Position numbers and translations under genes: made by a program
Source of the DNA: Dama dama
Taxonomy: Eukaryota; Chordata; Mammalia; Artiodactyla; Cervidae
NCBI RefSeq assembly: GCF_033118175.1
Contig: NC_083714.1
Location: 8,990,001-9,054,000 of the forward strand
DNA length: 64,000 bases
Direction: 5' to 3'
The notes under the pieces: model-generated
Database searches by the model: none
Told to the model about the DNA's origin: nothing
The model's input: the letters and a program-made list of their open reading frames with translations, nothing else
Shown: positions 13,301 through 25,435 of the stretch, piece after piece
How positions within the stretch are numbered: the first letter of the stretch is position 1
How the letters are laid out: each line of letters begins with the position of its first letter

Positions 13301-13784
13301 TCTCCAATGATCTCCAGTAGCATATTGGGCACCTAGTGACCTGGGGAGTTCCTCTTTCAGTATCCTACCATTTTTACCTTTTCATACTGTTCATGGGGAT
13401 TTCAAGGCAAGAATACTGAAGTGGTTTGCCATTCCCTTCCCCAGTGGACCACGTTCTGTCAGGCCTCTCCACCATGATTAGTGCCTCTTGGGTGGCCCCA
13501 CACAGCATGACTTAGTTTCATTGAGTTAGACAAGGCTGTATTCCATGTGATCAGATTGGCTAGTTTTCTCTGATTATGGTTTCAGTGTGTCTACCCTCTG
13601 ATGCCTTCTCGCAACACCTACCATCTTACTTGGGTTTCTCTTACCTTGGACATGTGGTATCTCTTCACAGCTCCTCCAGCAAGGCACAGCCGCTGCTCCT
13701 TACCTTGGATGAGGGGTATCTCCTCATGGCGGTCCCTCCTGACCTTGAACATGGAGTAGCTCCTCTTGGCCCTCCTGCACCTGC
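10384..13784 (-). mobile_element. Near-full-length BovB LINE inserted in L1
   Basis: The element spans from the BovB 3' terminus (reverse complement, 10384) to its 5' region near 13784, about 3.4 kb, close to full length for BovB. Minus-strand coding remnants in order are an AP-endonuclease N-terminal segment (13276-12851, with GTWNVRSMNQGKLEVVKQEM), two middle segments (12469-11788) and a reverse-transcriptase core (11596-11084) that retains the YADD catalytic box, then a C-terminal segment (11109-10603). Frameshifts and stops separate these blocks, so it is inactive. Unit B has no insert at the matching L1 position (about 22225-22245). Confidence 0.88.
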
Positions 13785-15290
13785 TACTTGTTGTCAAATG
13801 CTATTGCTGTCCCCGAATTGAAGTTTCTGCATTAACTTCAGAGTTTCAATTTGTTGTACCTGTCACTTCTTGGCCAGTTCACCCTTCTTTGCTTATTTTT
13901 ACTTCCTCAGTTTGCAATTTTCTTCCATGACTAGTTCACACCTGACTAGTTTGCACCTTAACACGAGTGGACAGTGGGCCTTTATTCAACCTTACTTGCT
14001 CAGGGGTGCAGTGGTGAGGGTGGGGACACTGAAAACCAATACCACTGGGATATGTGGGGGTGCTGGAGGTGGATGGACCACAGTGAACTTGCCACTGCCA
14101 TAGGTGACATGTACTTTCTTGGTCCACCCGGCTCAGGTTCCTGGCTGATCTGTGAGGGCACTGTCCAAAGTGGGTCCTGTGTTTCATGCACTTCCAAAGT
14201 CTAAACCACTCAGGCTCTTGGGTGTTCTGCAAGGGCACTGACCACAGTCGGCTGTGTGCTTTGGTCCATTCCCAGGTCCAAGCTGCTCAGGCGACTAGGT
14301 GGTAGGCAAGGCACTGTCCCAGGCAGGCTGTAGATCTTATGTGTCTGGCAGGTCCCAGCCACTTGGTTTGTTGGCTTTGTTAGAAGGGCAATTTGCAAGA
14401 GTGCTGTGTGTCTCTGGAGGGGTGCTGAACTCAGGCTTTGACTTTCCTGGCCTATGTGAACTGCGCATGAACCCAGGAAGACATGATTAGCAACTGGCAG
14501 CCTGCTCAGAGCTTGGTGGGAGATGTCATCTCTGGGGCTGATATAACAGCAGCTTCTTGCCTTCTGCCTCTGGATGATGCCAAGATTCCTCTCTGCCTTC
14601 ATGGAGGAAAGGGTCAGAAATGGCAACTAGCTTGTACACCTTTGATATTTTGTAATGTTCAATCTTTTGTTCTGTGAGTGTGCCAGTTTTCACTATGTGG
14701 CCTTAGAGACTTCTCTCAAGAAAGGTCCTTTTTTGCATTTTTGTCTTTGGTATTCCCAAAGTTTAGCATGCTACATAACCTTAGCTCTGTCAGATTGTCC
14801 TCAGCGCATTAAAGCTGGGATCCTTACCATAGGGCAGAAGATACAGCCCAAGCAACCCTCCCAGGCTCACATCACTGATGGTGGCTGGGAGCATCTGAGC
14901 TTCTTTTCTGCTGGTAATTGCAGTTAGGGACATGTGTTTTTGTTTTTCTTTCCCCTGGTTATGTTGCTGTATGTGATCCCAGAGTTCACCACTGTCACCG
15001 ATCTGAGAGGGTTTATTATTGTCTGTAATCTTCTCCTCCTTTACAACTTCCTCTTCGAGACGGGTCTCAACCCCTAAATACTTTATCCCTCTTTATGTCT
15101 CTTTTATTTTGTCCTAACTCCTTTTGAAGAGACTTGTTTGACTTTCTGTGTATCTAGGGCCAGTCAACAGTGTTCACAATTTGTTTTCTGGAAGTTCTTC
15201 TATGTGTAGTCGATCCTTAGATGAATTTGTGGGGGAGAGAGTGATCTTTGCCTCCTATTCTTCTGACATCTTGGGACCAACCATCAACCT
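13785..15290 (-). mobile_element. L1 5' UTR (second part of split L1)
   Basis: This continues the L1 from 10383. The plus strand reads toward the L1 5' end, finishing with the reverse complement of an L1 start (CTTCTGACATCTTGGGA near 15270). The same 5'UTR blocks recur at about 22245-23705 and 29820-31343, for example the segment around 14010-14060 matching 22440-22500. Open frames in this interval are chance GC-rich frames of the 5'UTR. Confidence 0.75.
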
Positions 15291-15314
15291 ACAAGACCCA
15301 TTTTATTAACTGAA

Positions 15315-15605
15315 ATGTTGTTGTTCTTCAGCCACTAAGCCATGTTTGACTCTTTGTGTCCCTTTGAACTGTAGGACATCAGGCCTTTCTGAACCTCACC
15401 ACCTCCTATACTCTCCATGAGATCATATCCTTTGAATCGCTGATGCTATCCAAAATTTTCATCCTCTCTCACTCTCTGCTCCTCCTGCTTTCGAGATTTC
15501 CTAAAGATCATTGTCTTTTCTAATGAGTCAGCTCTTTGCCTCTGTTGAACAAAGCTTTGGAGCTTTATTTTCAGAATCAGTCCTTCCAATGAATCTTCAG
15601 TATTG
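15315..15605 (-). mobile_element. Old BovB fragment, left part (split by a younger BovB)
   Basis: Reverse complement of the BovB 3' terminus (GTTGTTCTTCAGCCACTAAGCC). It is shared with unit B at about 23735-24020, so it predates the duplication. It continues at 16819. Confidence 0.75.
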
Positions 15606-16818
15606 ACGTGAACCGTGAACATCCAGATGTTCAAGCTGGTTTTAGAAAAGGCAGAGGAACCAGAGATCAAATTGCCAAAATCTGCTGGATCATCAAAAAA
15701 GCAAGACAGTTCCAGAAAACCATCTATTTCTGCTTTATTGACTATGCCAAAGCCGTTGACTGTGTGAATCACAATAAACTACGGAAAATTCTGAAAGAGA
15801 TGGGAATACCAGACCACCTGACGTGCCTCTTGAGAAACCTATATGCAGGTCAAGGTGCAACAGTTAGAACTGGACATGGAACAACAGACTGGTTCCAAAT
15901 AGGAAAAGGAGTATGTCAAGACTGTATATGGTCACCCTGCTTATTTAACTTATATGAGGAGTACATCATGAGAAACGCTGGGCTGGAGGAAGCACAAGCT
16001 GGAATCAAAATTGCTGGGAGAAATATCAATAACCTCAGATATGCAGATGACACCACCTTTATGGCATAAGGTGAAGAAGAACTAAAGAGCCTCTTGATGA
16101 AAGTGAAAGAGGAGAGTGAAAAAGTTGGCTTAAAGCTCAACAGTCAGAAAACTAAGATTATGGCATCTGGTCCCATCACTTCATGGCAAATAGATGGGGA
16201 AACAGTGGAAACAGTGGCTGATTTTATTTTTCTGGGCTCCAAAATCACTGCAGATGGTGACTGCAGAAATTAAACCAAAAGATGCTAACTCCTTGGAAGG
16301 AAAGTTATGACCAACCTAGACAGCATAATAAAAAGCAGAGACATTAGTTTGCCAACAAAGGTCCGTCTAGTCAAGGCTATGGTTTTTCCAGTGGTTATGT
16401 ATGGATGTGAGAGTGGGCTATAAGGAAAGCAGAGTGCTGTAGAATTGATGCTTTTGAACTGTGGTGTTGGAGAAGATTCTTGAGAGTCCCTTGGACTGCA
16501 AGGAGATCCAACCAGTCCATCCTAAATGAGATCAGTCCTAGGTGTCCTTTGGAAGGACTGATGCTGAAGCTGAAACTCCAATACTTTGGCCACCTGATGC
16601 GAAGAGCTGACTCATTTGAAAAGACCCTGATGCTGGGAAAGATTGAGGGCAGGAGGAGAAGGGGACGATAGAGGATGAGATGGTTGGATGGCATCACCAA
16701 CTCGATGGACATGGGTTTGGGTGGCCTCAGGGAGTTGGTGATGGACAGAGAGGCCTGGCTTGCTGCGTTTCATGCGTTCACAAAGAGTCGGGCACGACTG
16801 AGTGACTGAACTGAACTG
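15606..16818 (+). mobile_element. 5'-truncated BovB, plus strand, unit A only
   Basis: The element starts within the reverse transcriptase (GTGAACCGTGAACATCCAGATG) and ends with the BovB 3' terminus (GACTGAACTGAACTGA). The frame at 15608-16069 keeps an RT core ending in a YADD box and then meets a stop. It sits inside an older minus-strand BovB, and the undisrupted site is visible in unit B at about 24018-24030, so this insertion postdates the duplication. Confidence 0.88.
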
Positions 16819-17235
16819 ATTTCCTTTAGAATTCACTGGTTTGATATTCTTGCAGTCCAAGGGACTCTCACAAGTCCTCCCCAGCAGAGCAGTTCAAAAT
16901 CATCAATTCTTCCATGGTCTCACATCTGTACATGTCTACTGGAAAGATGAAATATGTGACTCTATAGGCCTCTATTGGCCAAGTAATGTATTTGTTTTTT
17001 AAAACACTTCTTAAATTTGTCATAGTTTTTCTGCCAAGAAGCAATTGTCTTGTAATTTTAAGGGTGCCATCACCATCTGCAGTGAATTTAGAGCCACAAA
17101 AAGTGAAACCTGTCACTCTTTCTGAATTTACCCCTTCTATTTGCCTTGAACTGGTGGGAACAGATGCTATGATCTTACTTTTTGTAATACTGAGTATTCA
17201 AATGTACTGTTTAGCAAATGTTTCCCTATAAACAG
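16819..17235 (-). mobile_element. Old BovB fragment, right part
   Basis: Continuation of the 15315-15605 fragment after the nested BovB. It is paralogous to about 24025-24440 in unit B. Frames are broken. Confidence 0.7.
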
Positions 17236-18504
17236 TGACAATTATTGTTTTCTTGTAACTTTGTTTTCCCTCAGTGTTTAGGATAATAAACTATTCTCTA
17301 AGTGTTTTCTAAGACTATAGCTACTCATAATATACTCATACTATAGCTATGTAATACTGATGGTTTTAATTTTCTTGCTGGAAGCATGTGTGCTATGCTT
17401 CTGTGACAACTGGGTGAAATGTTGATAAAATACCCAGCTTATAAAATATTTCCACATTAACATAATGTCTTGAGCCTGTTCAAGACATCTACTTAGTTTT
17501 CCCCTAATATGGAAACAAATACAAAGGATGACAAAGGCAAGAAACAAATACAAAGGCAAATACAAAGGATGACAATACCAAGAACATATGATATGGAGAG
17601 GGGGCAGGCAGCTGAACTACCATGGCACGAAGGGACAGAAGTTTGGCTCATCAATGCTTTCTATTGTAATATTTGAAACAAAAAGTTAGTGATGAAGGGA
17701 AATTTTACCTACTGAGATATGGGGAAGAGATTCTGATTTATACATCATTTAATTTCAATGTTAGGTTATTCAGAATAGCCTGATTATAACCTATGCACTA
17801 TGAACTCTGCATATGTTTTACCCATTAAAGGGAAATATATTTTTAATAAGTGGGGTAGCTCTGGTCCCAAATGCAACTAGTTGACCACTGGGAATATTGT
17901 TCAGATATGTTCCTGTGTTACTGGAACTTGAATTTTTAAAATTTTATCCAATGTAAGAATAGCAGCTACTTTCTTATAACAATATCTTTAAGCACCTAAC
18001 AGTTGCAATTTTATTGGCTCAAGATGTCATCAGATGTATGAAACCCATCTCTTATTACAGAAAGAATAGCAGAAGATGAGCCAGATTATGGCATAGCCTT
18101 TCAGCAAGAGGACCTAAATTGTTCAGCCAGAAAGTTATTAACAAATCTTGGGTTGCACAAATAGTTCATTTACTCTATTGGGAGTGCCAATTGTTTGACC
18201 ACTTTAATGAAGATGCTATAAATAATATTTTGACAAAAAATACAAAAACAAAAACAAAAAAGTTGGAACAAGATACAAGTCCTGAAGCCATTTAAACTGA
18301 TATTTACTGTAGATTTATAACATATTATGCTTGAGGAGCATAAATTCTACTAATATGTAAGTTTTTAAAACTACAAATGGATGGGGATTATTTGATGCTA
18401 TTAACTTTGTATGATTAAAGTAATCAATTTTTATAATATAGCTTTGTTTTTCTGATTTACCTGGGTTTAAAAAGTTACTAAATAATTTTCTCCTTTGGTT
18501 TCAA
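17236..18504. other. HSFY upstream and intron-derived DNA of unit A
   Basis: About 17340-18230 matches 24510-25310 upstream of the intact gene. The homology then jumps at about 18230-18265 to 27515, inside the HSFY intron. The upstream region, promoter and exon 1 (about 25310-27515 in unit B) are therefore missing here. The intron segment at 18340-18360 shows the L1 target site without the L1. A small AAATACAAAGG-type direct repeat expansion lies at about 17513-17575. Confidence 0.7.
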
Positions 18505-19369
18505 TTGCAGCTCTATCATAATCCAAATTTTGAATGAGATTATCCCCAAATTTGGTAAGAATGAAAAGAAGAGTTGGGAATAAAAATGCCTCTACAGTAT
18601 CTTCATTAGTCCGAGATTATAAGAAGCATATTAAGCAAGGGGCAATGTGGATGATCATAACTCTGACTTTCATCTTGAAACTAGAGGAGCGAACGCATTT
18701 TCAGGCTGCACAAGTTTAAGTATGCCATTCCTACCAAAGCCTTCTGCCATCCAGACAGTTGCTGATACAATTGCTCCAACTCAAAATGTTTTCTCTTCTC
18801 CATCATCAGTATCAGTTAGACCACAGAAGCATATCGTGATACATCAACCTGCAACTGTTGTTGTTTTTAATTGAAGGGTAATTGCTTTACAGAATTTTGC
18901 TGTATTCTGTCAGACCTCAAAATGAATCAGCCATAAATATAAATATATTCCCTCCCTTTTGAAACACCCTCCCATCTCCCTCCCTATCCCACACTCTATG
19001 CTGAGCATTTTTCATGGGATATCACATAGCAGCTCCACTAAATCAAATGGCCCGAATGAGAATTTTGCAGCTATGTCTACTTCTATTTCTCAGTACCGCT
19101 TTGTATCTCCATTACAGAACAGGTATTTTGGACTGATGGTGGAGACTTCTACCTTTCCAGGCTTGTACAGTAATACATCAGCCCATGACGGTCCTTTTCC
19201 TAAACTACAACAGGCAGGCAATTCAGGTTTCCCAGTGCCAAAGATCCCTGATACATCTGCTGCCTCTCTTTCAAAGTCAACTCATCAACCATCTTCATTA
19301 TTTGAAAATCATCCTAATACAACTGATCTACCAAACAGGTGTCAGATTATGCACGATAATGAAGATTAG
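18505..19369 (+). pseudogene. HSFY: HSFY exon 2 pseudogene (unit A)
   Basis: This is the second exon of an HSFY copy, aligned to the intact exon at 31500-32186; identity is roughly 85% by eye. Inactivating changes are visible. The ancestral splice acceptor AG is AA at 18503-18504. An in-frame TGA lies at 18535-18537. There is a one-base deletion before the VRMKRRVG block (about 18550) and a second near 18635, and a three-base loss in the lysine run. A foreign L1 fragment of about 143 bp interrupts the exon at 18855-18997. The last part (19000-19369) is open and ends in a TAG about 18 codons beyond the point where the intact copy stops. Exon 1 is absent, so no DNA-binding domain can be made. 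An AATAAA remains at 19420-19425. Confidence 0.9.
18855..18997 (-). mobile_element. L1 3'-end fragment inside HSFY pseudo-exon
   Basis: The plus strand reads TTGTTTTTAATTGAAGGGTAA..., the reverse complement of an L1 3' terminus with a short poly-A remnant on the left. The block about 18890-18997 (CAGACCTCAAAATGAATCAG and following) also belongs to the L1 3' region. The intact HSFY exon 2 lacks it near 31855. Confidence 0.7.
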
Positions 19370-20513
19370 AATTAACGTTGGGAGATATCAAGAAATTCCT
19401 GCAATTCTCTTATTTGAAGAATAAATTTACATGGTGTCAATTTCTATTTTGAAATAATTGAGAGCAAAATGAGTCTTTATTTCAGTGCCTGGCTATTTTA
19501 CTGTGCTTTATTATTATTATTTTTTTACTGTGCTTTAATGTAAACTCTTCTGTTCAAGGAAACATTCAATATGCATCCTATGTAAATTACACCTAATGAA
19601 TTATTTGAAAAAATAGAAAATTAGAGCAAAGTGAAAATATGAAATGTAAACAAAATGATTTTGAAATCATCCAGGCTGAATTGACTGGGTGTCTAAGTTA
19701 GGATGGTATGGGAGAAGGAACAGATACAAATCAAATTTAGAAAAAAGCAAATGAAGAGTGTGTACTTCAGTGCTTTCTCAGTTTTATTACATTATGTCAG
19801 TTATCAGGAAGAAAGCTAAGAGGTTAGACAGCAGATTGTCTTCATTAAACAAAAATTTGTTTTGTACTTGAAAATGTAGATGTAGCATACTCAGTAACCA
19901 TGATAACCATCATACCATCACTGGAATACCAACAATAACATGACATAGTCAAAAATTGCACCACAGTCAGCAAAACATAGGTATTTTACAGGTGGTATTA
20001 TAAATTGTCATTTTTTGTTCTGCTCTCCTTTTATCATGCTTTTATTTCATCCAACCAAGACACCACCCTGTATTTCCTAATGTATATTTTGATGTTGCTT
20101 TCCTGTTCCTGAAAGACAGACTTAAATCCTTGTGGTGAATGCAGCATCTCAGCATGGTTAACCAGTTCTTGGAAGACATGACATCTGTTTCCCTTAGTAG
20201 CTTCATTATCTATCTGTTTCACTGAACTTCTAGAGCTACAATCAGGCTAAATATTTTCAGTCATGCTAAGCCACATTTCAAAACTTTTCCTAAACTCCCC
20301 CTTGGGACTGGAAAGAACCTGTTTGCCTACCTACCAAGTTAACCATAGATATCAGGTTCTTCTATATGTTTTGTGTCTACCCAAGTTTCCTTATGTATCT
20401 TGCACATCAGTTAAGACTTAGTGCCTGCCAAATGATGTATTTTATGTACTTACTGAATTAGCAATAAAGAGATGTAATAACCAATCAAAAGCTATATACC
20501 TTACTCAACAACA
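19370..20513. other. HSFY 3' flank, unit A
   Basis: Sequence paralogous to 32187-33373, starting with the polyadenylation signal at 19420-19425 and ending at the duplication junction. No gene is seen. Confidence 0.7.
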
Positions 20514-20690
20514 TCATGTTTCTCCCAACAACCTTGATGCCAGCTTGTGATTCATTCACCTGGTATTTTCATAGTATTCTCCGCATATGTTTCACATAAG
20601 CAGAGTTATGAACTAGTTCGTCACTCTCCTTTTCCAGTTATGAAATGGTTAATTGTTCCATGTCTGGTTCCAATTCTTGCATCTTGACTC
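20514..20690 (-). mobile_element. BovB fragment at the start of unit B
   Basis: It begins TTTCTCCCAACAACCTTGATGCCAGC, the middle of a minus-strand BovB, and matches 7900-8095 in unit A. It is followed by a deletion relative to unit A (about 8095-8868 missing). Confidence 0.7.
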
Positions 20691-23600
20691 ATTTAAGGGT
20701 GGTTTCAACTTTTACCTCCTCAAGAATTTTCCATGTACCCCCACCCCCTTTTTTATTTTTTGGTTTTCTCATTGTGGGGTATTTATTATTGCCCCAGATG
20801 TCTCAGAGCTTTCCGTGTTTCTTTTCCTTTTATTTATTTATTTTTGCATACCCCACTGTGTTTCATTTATTTCCTCCTTTCTACCTCCAGCTAATTAGTT
20901 CTTTCTCTGTCTCTTTTACTGTATTGTTGGTTCCCTCCAGAGTGTTGTTAATCTCAGTTATTGAATTGATTATTACTGCTTGACTCTTCTTTATTTCTTT
21001 TATATCCATTGGAAACATGCTTATTTCTTCTCAGTCTGGGCCTCCAGTGTATTTACTGGTGACTACTCTTAGCTTTGAAGATTTTGGTCATCTTTATTCT
21101 CATTATTCTGAATTCATTTCAGGAAGACTTCTTGTCTCCTCTTCTTTTGTTTGTTTTGGTGGGTTTTTATCATGTACCTTCACCAGCTGAATATTTCTCT
21201 CCCTTTTCATTTTCTTTAGATTGCTGTGGTTTGGGTCCCCTTTCTGAAGGGTGGAGGGTTATGGTTCCACTTCATTGTGGGACCTGACCTTTGTGGGTGG
21301 GATTGGACCAGAGATTTGTCAAGGTTTAAGGCTTCAGGGAATTTGTGTGTGTGCACTGCCAGGTGGATCTGGATCTCTTCTCTCTGGAGTGCAATAAATT
21401 GTCCAGGATTGTGCTTTGGGGTGTTTGTGGGTTTGGCATGGCTTCAGGCAGCCCCTTTTATCATATTCACTGTCGTGTTTCTGTTTTGCTGAAGAATAGG
21501 TGTGGGGTCTCTTGTACCAGACTTACTGCCTCAAGCGTGGAGCTTGCTTTCCATGTAGGCATGGAAACTCTGGGGTGTGTGCCTGTCCTTTAATGTTCCC
21601 TAAGGTCAGGAGTTCTATGGTGATCTAAAGTTCTGGAATCAACGTCCTGGCCTCTGGGTTTCTGTCCCCAAGTTACAGTAGCATCAAAAATCCACATCCA
21701 CACAATACAGAAGTTAAAATCCCTAGGTTAATGGTGACACAACTCTCCTCATCCAGAAACAGTCAAAGGGATTCACAGAGTTACATAGAGCAGAGAAAAG
21801 GGAAGAGGGAGATAGAGGTGCCTAGGGGGAGAAAAGGGAGAGTCAAAAGGGGAGAGAGCAATCTACTCAGGAAACAAATCCCTAAGTGAAAACAGATCCT
21901 AAAGATTTTGTTCCTAAAGTTACAAAGTTGATAACAATTTTCGTAAAGCAGAAATTAACAACCAAGTATAAAATTTAGACTCGTTTAAATAGTGTAAAAA
22001 AAGAGGCCAAAATCATTCTCATATATATAAAAGAATGTTTAAAAAATAGATTTATGTTTATTTTTTAGAAAGGTAATAATAGTCAATAGAAATAACAGTT
22101 CAGGGAATAATAAAGAACTAAAAGTTTTAAAAGTTGAAGAAATCATAATTATAGAAATAGATCTGAGAATTTCTAAGAAGTTGTTGTGTGCTTTATGGTG
22201 TCAGTACAGCATCAGATAGTCTCTTGAAGCTTGTACTTATCAAAGGCTACTGTTGTCCCTCAAGCGAACAGTCTTGGCATTAACTGCAGACTGTTGTTCC
22301 ACTGAACCTGTCACTTCTGGGTTGGCTTACACTGCTCCGCTAATATTTTCTTCTTCTATTTGAAAGCCTCTCCCTTGTCTGGTTTTCAACATGAATGAGG
22401 GTGTGGTAGCCTCTTATTCAACCTCACTTGCTCAGTGATTTGGTGGTGAGGGACAGGACACTGAAAACAAATACCACTGGGATATGTGGTTGTGTTTGAG
22501 GTGGATGAACCACATTGGACTTGCCACTGACAAATGTGACATGTCCTTTCTGGGTCCACCCATCTCAGTGTCCCATTTGCAACACGAGGGCACTGTCCCA
22601 AGTGGGCCCTATGTTTCATGCACTTCCCAGGTCTAAGCCAATCAGGCACTTAGGTGCTCGGCAAGGGCCCTGACCATGACTGTCTATGTGCTTTGTGCTC
22701 TTCCCAGGTCCAAAAACTCAGGTGACTGTGTGGTGGGCAAGGCACTGTCCCAGTTGGGCCATGCATCTTATGCAGCTCTCTGGTCCCAGACTCTCATTTT
22801 GCTGCCTGTGCCAGAGGACACAGTCTCAGCTGTGCCGTGTGTCTCCTCAGGGTAGCTGACCCCAGGCTGTTACGATCCTGGCCTGTGTGAACTGTCCATG
22901 AAGCCAGGAATTCATGGTTAGCAACTGTCATCCAGCTTAGAGCTTTGTGGGAGATGTTTTTGGGGCCAAGATACCACTAGCCTATTTCCTTCTGCCTCTG
23001 GCAGTCGTGCACATTCTTCTCTCCCTGCATGCAGGAAAAGGTCTTAAATGGAAGCTGGCTAGGTCTCCTTTGGTATTTTCTAGTGCACAGTCTTCTGTTC
23101 TGTGAGTGTGCCATGGTTCACTACGTGGCCTTAGAGCCTTCTCTCAGGAAAAGTCCTTTTTAAAATTTTTGTCTCTAGCGTTCCCATGGTTTAGGATTTT
23201 ATGTCACCTCAGCTGCGTCAGATTGTTCTCAGGGCACTAAAGCCTGGTTCTAACCAGAGTGTGTTTGATACAACCCAGGCCTCCCTCCCAGGCCCCACTG
23301 TATGATGGCGGACAGGAGCATCTGAGCCACTTCTCGGTCGGTAACTGCAGTTACTGGCATAATCTGTGTTTTTGCTCCCCCCCCCCCCACAACCCACAGT
23401 TCTGTTTCTTCCCCCACTGGCACCTATGAGAGAGGGTTTCCTATTTTGCCCAAATTTCTCCTCCTTTATGACTCTCTCTCCAAGATCGGTCTCCATCCCT
23501 AAAAACTTTTCCTCTTTTTATATCTCTTATTTTGTCCTACCTCCTTTTTAAGAGACTGGTTTGCCTTTTTCGGTTTCTAGGGCCCATCAACATCATTCAC

Positions 23601-23705
23601 AAGTTGGTTTCTGGAAGGTGTTCCATGTGCAGTCAATCCATTGATGAATTTGTGTGGGAGAAAGTGGTCTGTGCCTCCTATTCCTCTAACATCTTGAGAC
23701 CTAAC
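20691..23705 (-). mobile_element. L1 5' half (unit B copy)
   Basis: Paralogue of the split L1 in unit A (8868-10383 plus 13785-15290) without the BovB insertion. It shows the L1 5'UTR and part of ORF1 in reverse complement. A C-homopolymer lies at about 23378-23388. No open ORF1 remains. Confidence 0.75.
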
Positions 23706-23734
23706 CACGACCCTGAAAGATCCATTTTATTAAC

Positions 23735-24440
23735 TGAAACCTTGTTGTTGTTCAGTCAGTAAGCCATGCCTGACTCTGTGAGCCCTTGGACTGCAGCCCA
23801 CAAGGCCTCTCTGTCCCTCAACATCTCCCAGAGTCTGCCCAAGATCATGTCCATTGAATGGGTGAAGCTATAGTACCTTCTCCTCCTCTCTAACCCACTT
23901 CTCTTCTTGATTTCAATGTTTTCTGAGAATCAGGGTCTTTTCTAGTGAGTCAGTTCTTTGCTCAGGTAGTCAAAGCTTTAGAGACTCAGCTTCCGCATCA
24001 GTGATTCTAACGCATCTTCAGAGTTGATTTCCTTTATGTTTGATTGGCTTGATCTCCTTGCAATCCAATGGACACTCACAAGTCATCCCCAGCAGAGCAT
24101 TTTGGTGTTCTCACATCTGTACGTGTTTACTGGAATGAACATAGATGTGATTCTATGGACCTCCATTGGTCAAGTCATGTCTTCACTTTTTAACATGCTT
24201 CTAAATTTGTGGTAGCTTTTCTTCCAGGAAGCAACTGTCTTCTAATTTTATAGCTGCCATCACCAACTGCAGTGAATTTAGAGCCACAAAAGAGGAAATA
24301 TATCACTGCTTTTAACTTTTCCCCTTCTATTTCTCATGAAGTGGTAGGACCAGATGCCATGATCTTACTTTTTGTAATATTGAGAATTAAAATGTACTGT
24401 TTACCAAGTGTTTTCCTATCAGCGTTGACAATTATTGTTT
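23735..24440 (-). mobile_element. Old BovB fragment, unit B
   Basis: Reverse complement of the BovB 3' region, starting TTGTTGTTCAGTCAGTAAGCC. It is the uninterrupted counterpart of 15315-15605 plus 16819-17235. Confidence 0.75.
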
Positions 24441-25314
24441 TCTTGTATCTTTGTTTTCCCTCAATGTTTAGGATAAGAAATTATTTTCTAAGAGTATTCT
24501 AAGATGATAGTTACTCATATATTATACTGATGATTTTAAGCTTCCTGCTGGAAGCAGCTGTGCCATGCTTCTGTGACAACCGGGTTAAATGTTGATAAAA
24601 TACACAGTCTATAAAATATTTCCCAATTAACATAACATATTGAGCCTCTTCATGTTATCTAGTTAGATTTTCTCTAATGTAGCAACTATAGAAATACAAA
24701 GGAGGACAAGATCCAAGAGATATAATGTGGAGAGGGGGCAGGAAGCTGAACCACTGTGGCGTGAAGGGAGATAAATTTTGATCATCAATGATGACTATTG
24801 AAATATTTCATACCAGAAGTTTAAAGTGATGAAAGAAAATTTTACATACTGAATTATGGAGAAGTGATTCTGATGTCTACATTATATAATTTTAATGTTC
24901 AGCTAGCCAGAAGAGCCTGATTATGATCTATGAACCGTGCACTGTACATCCGTTTTACCCATTAAATGGGTAGCTGAACATAGTGCATGTGGTTCAGACA
25001 TGTTCCTATGTTATTGCAGAAATGAATATTTAAAATTGTATCCAATGTGAGGATAGCAACAGCTTTCTTAGAATAATATCTTTAAGTAACTGAGAGTGGC
25101 GATTTTATGGGCTCAAGTTGTGCTCATAAGTATGAACTCCATCTGTTATTACAGAAAGAATAGTGGAAAATGAGCTAGATTAAGGGAGAGCTTTTCAGCA
25201 ACAGGATTAGAATTATTCAGCCAGAAAATTATTAAGTAATACTGGGCTTCCCAAACAGTTCATATAGGAACTTGGGGGCAAGCAAAGAGTTTGTTCAACT
25301 AAATAAAGTTGCTT

Positions 25315-25320
<6 letters not shown>
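24441..25320. other. HSFY upstream DNA, unit B
   Basis: Non-repetitive sequence shared with unit A at about 17236-18230. No coding exon recognised. Confidence 0.6.
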
Positions 25321-25351
<31 letters not shown>

Positions 25352-25396
25352 CATACAATATATATATATACATACAATATATACACACACACACAC

Positions 25397-25427
<31 letters not shown>

Positions 25428-25435
25428 TGAGTATA
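25321..25435. repeat. Compound (TA)n/(CA)n/(GT)n microsatellite
   Basis: Runs of TA, interrupted TACATACA, then CA followed by GT dinucleotides. The CA-GT part is self-complementary. It lies about 1.4 kb upstream of the HSFY ATG, at the point where homology with unit A stops. Confidence 0.95.

Larger units (their letters stand above)
7900..20513. repeat. Tandem duplication unit A (degenerate HSFY unit)
   Basis: This copy is homologous in order to unit B (20514-33373). Matching anchors are BovB at about 7900 and 20520, L1 body at about 9020 and 20830, L1 5' end at about 15280 and 23700, HSFY upstream sequence at about 17350 and 24530, exon 2 at 18505 and 31500, and the 3' flank ending ...ACTCAACAACATC at about 20513 and 33373. 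The junction at 20513/20514 fuses HSFY downstream DNA to the middle of a BovB, which is what a head-to-tail duplication predicts. Unit A has extra BovB inserts and lacks HSFY exon 1. Confidence 0.8.

Noticed and set aside
13576..14927. Several open frames of 60-140 codons on both strands
   Set aside because: They lie in BovB 5' and L1 5'UTR sequence, have no domain, and the same blocks recur in the other L1 copies.
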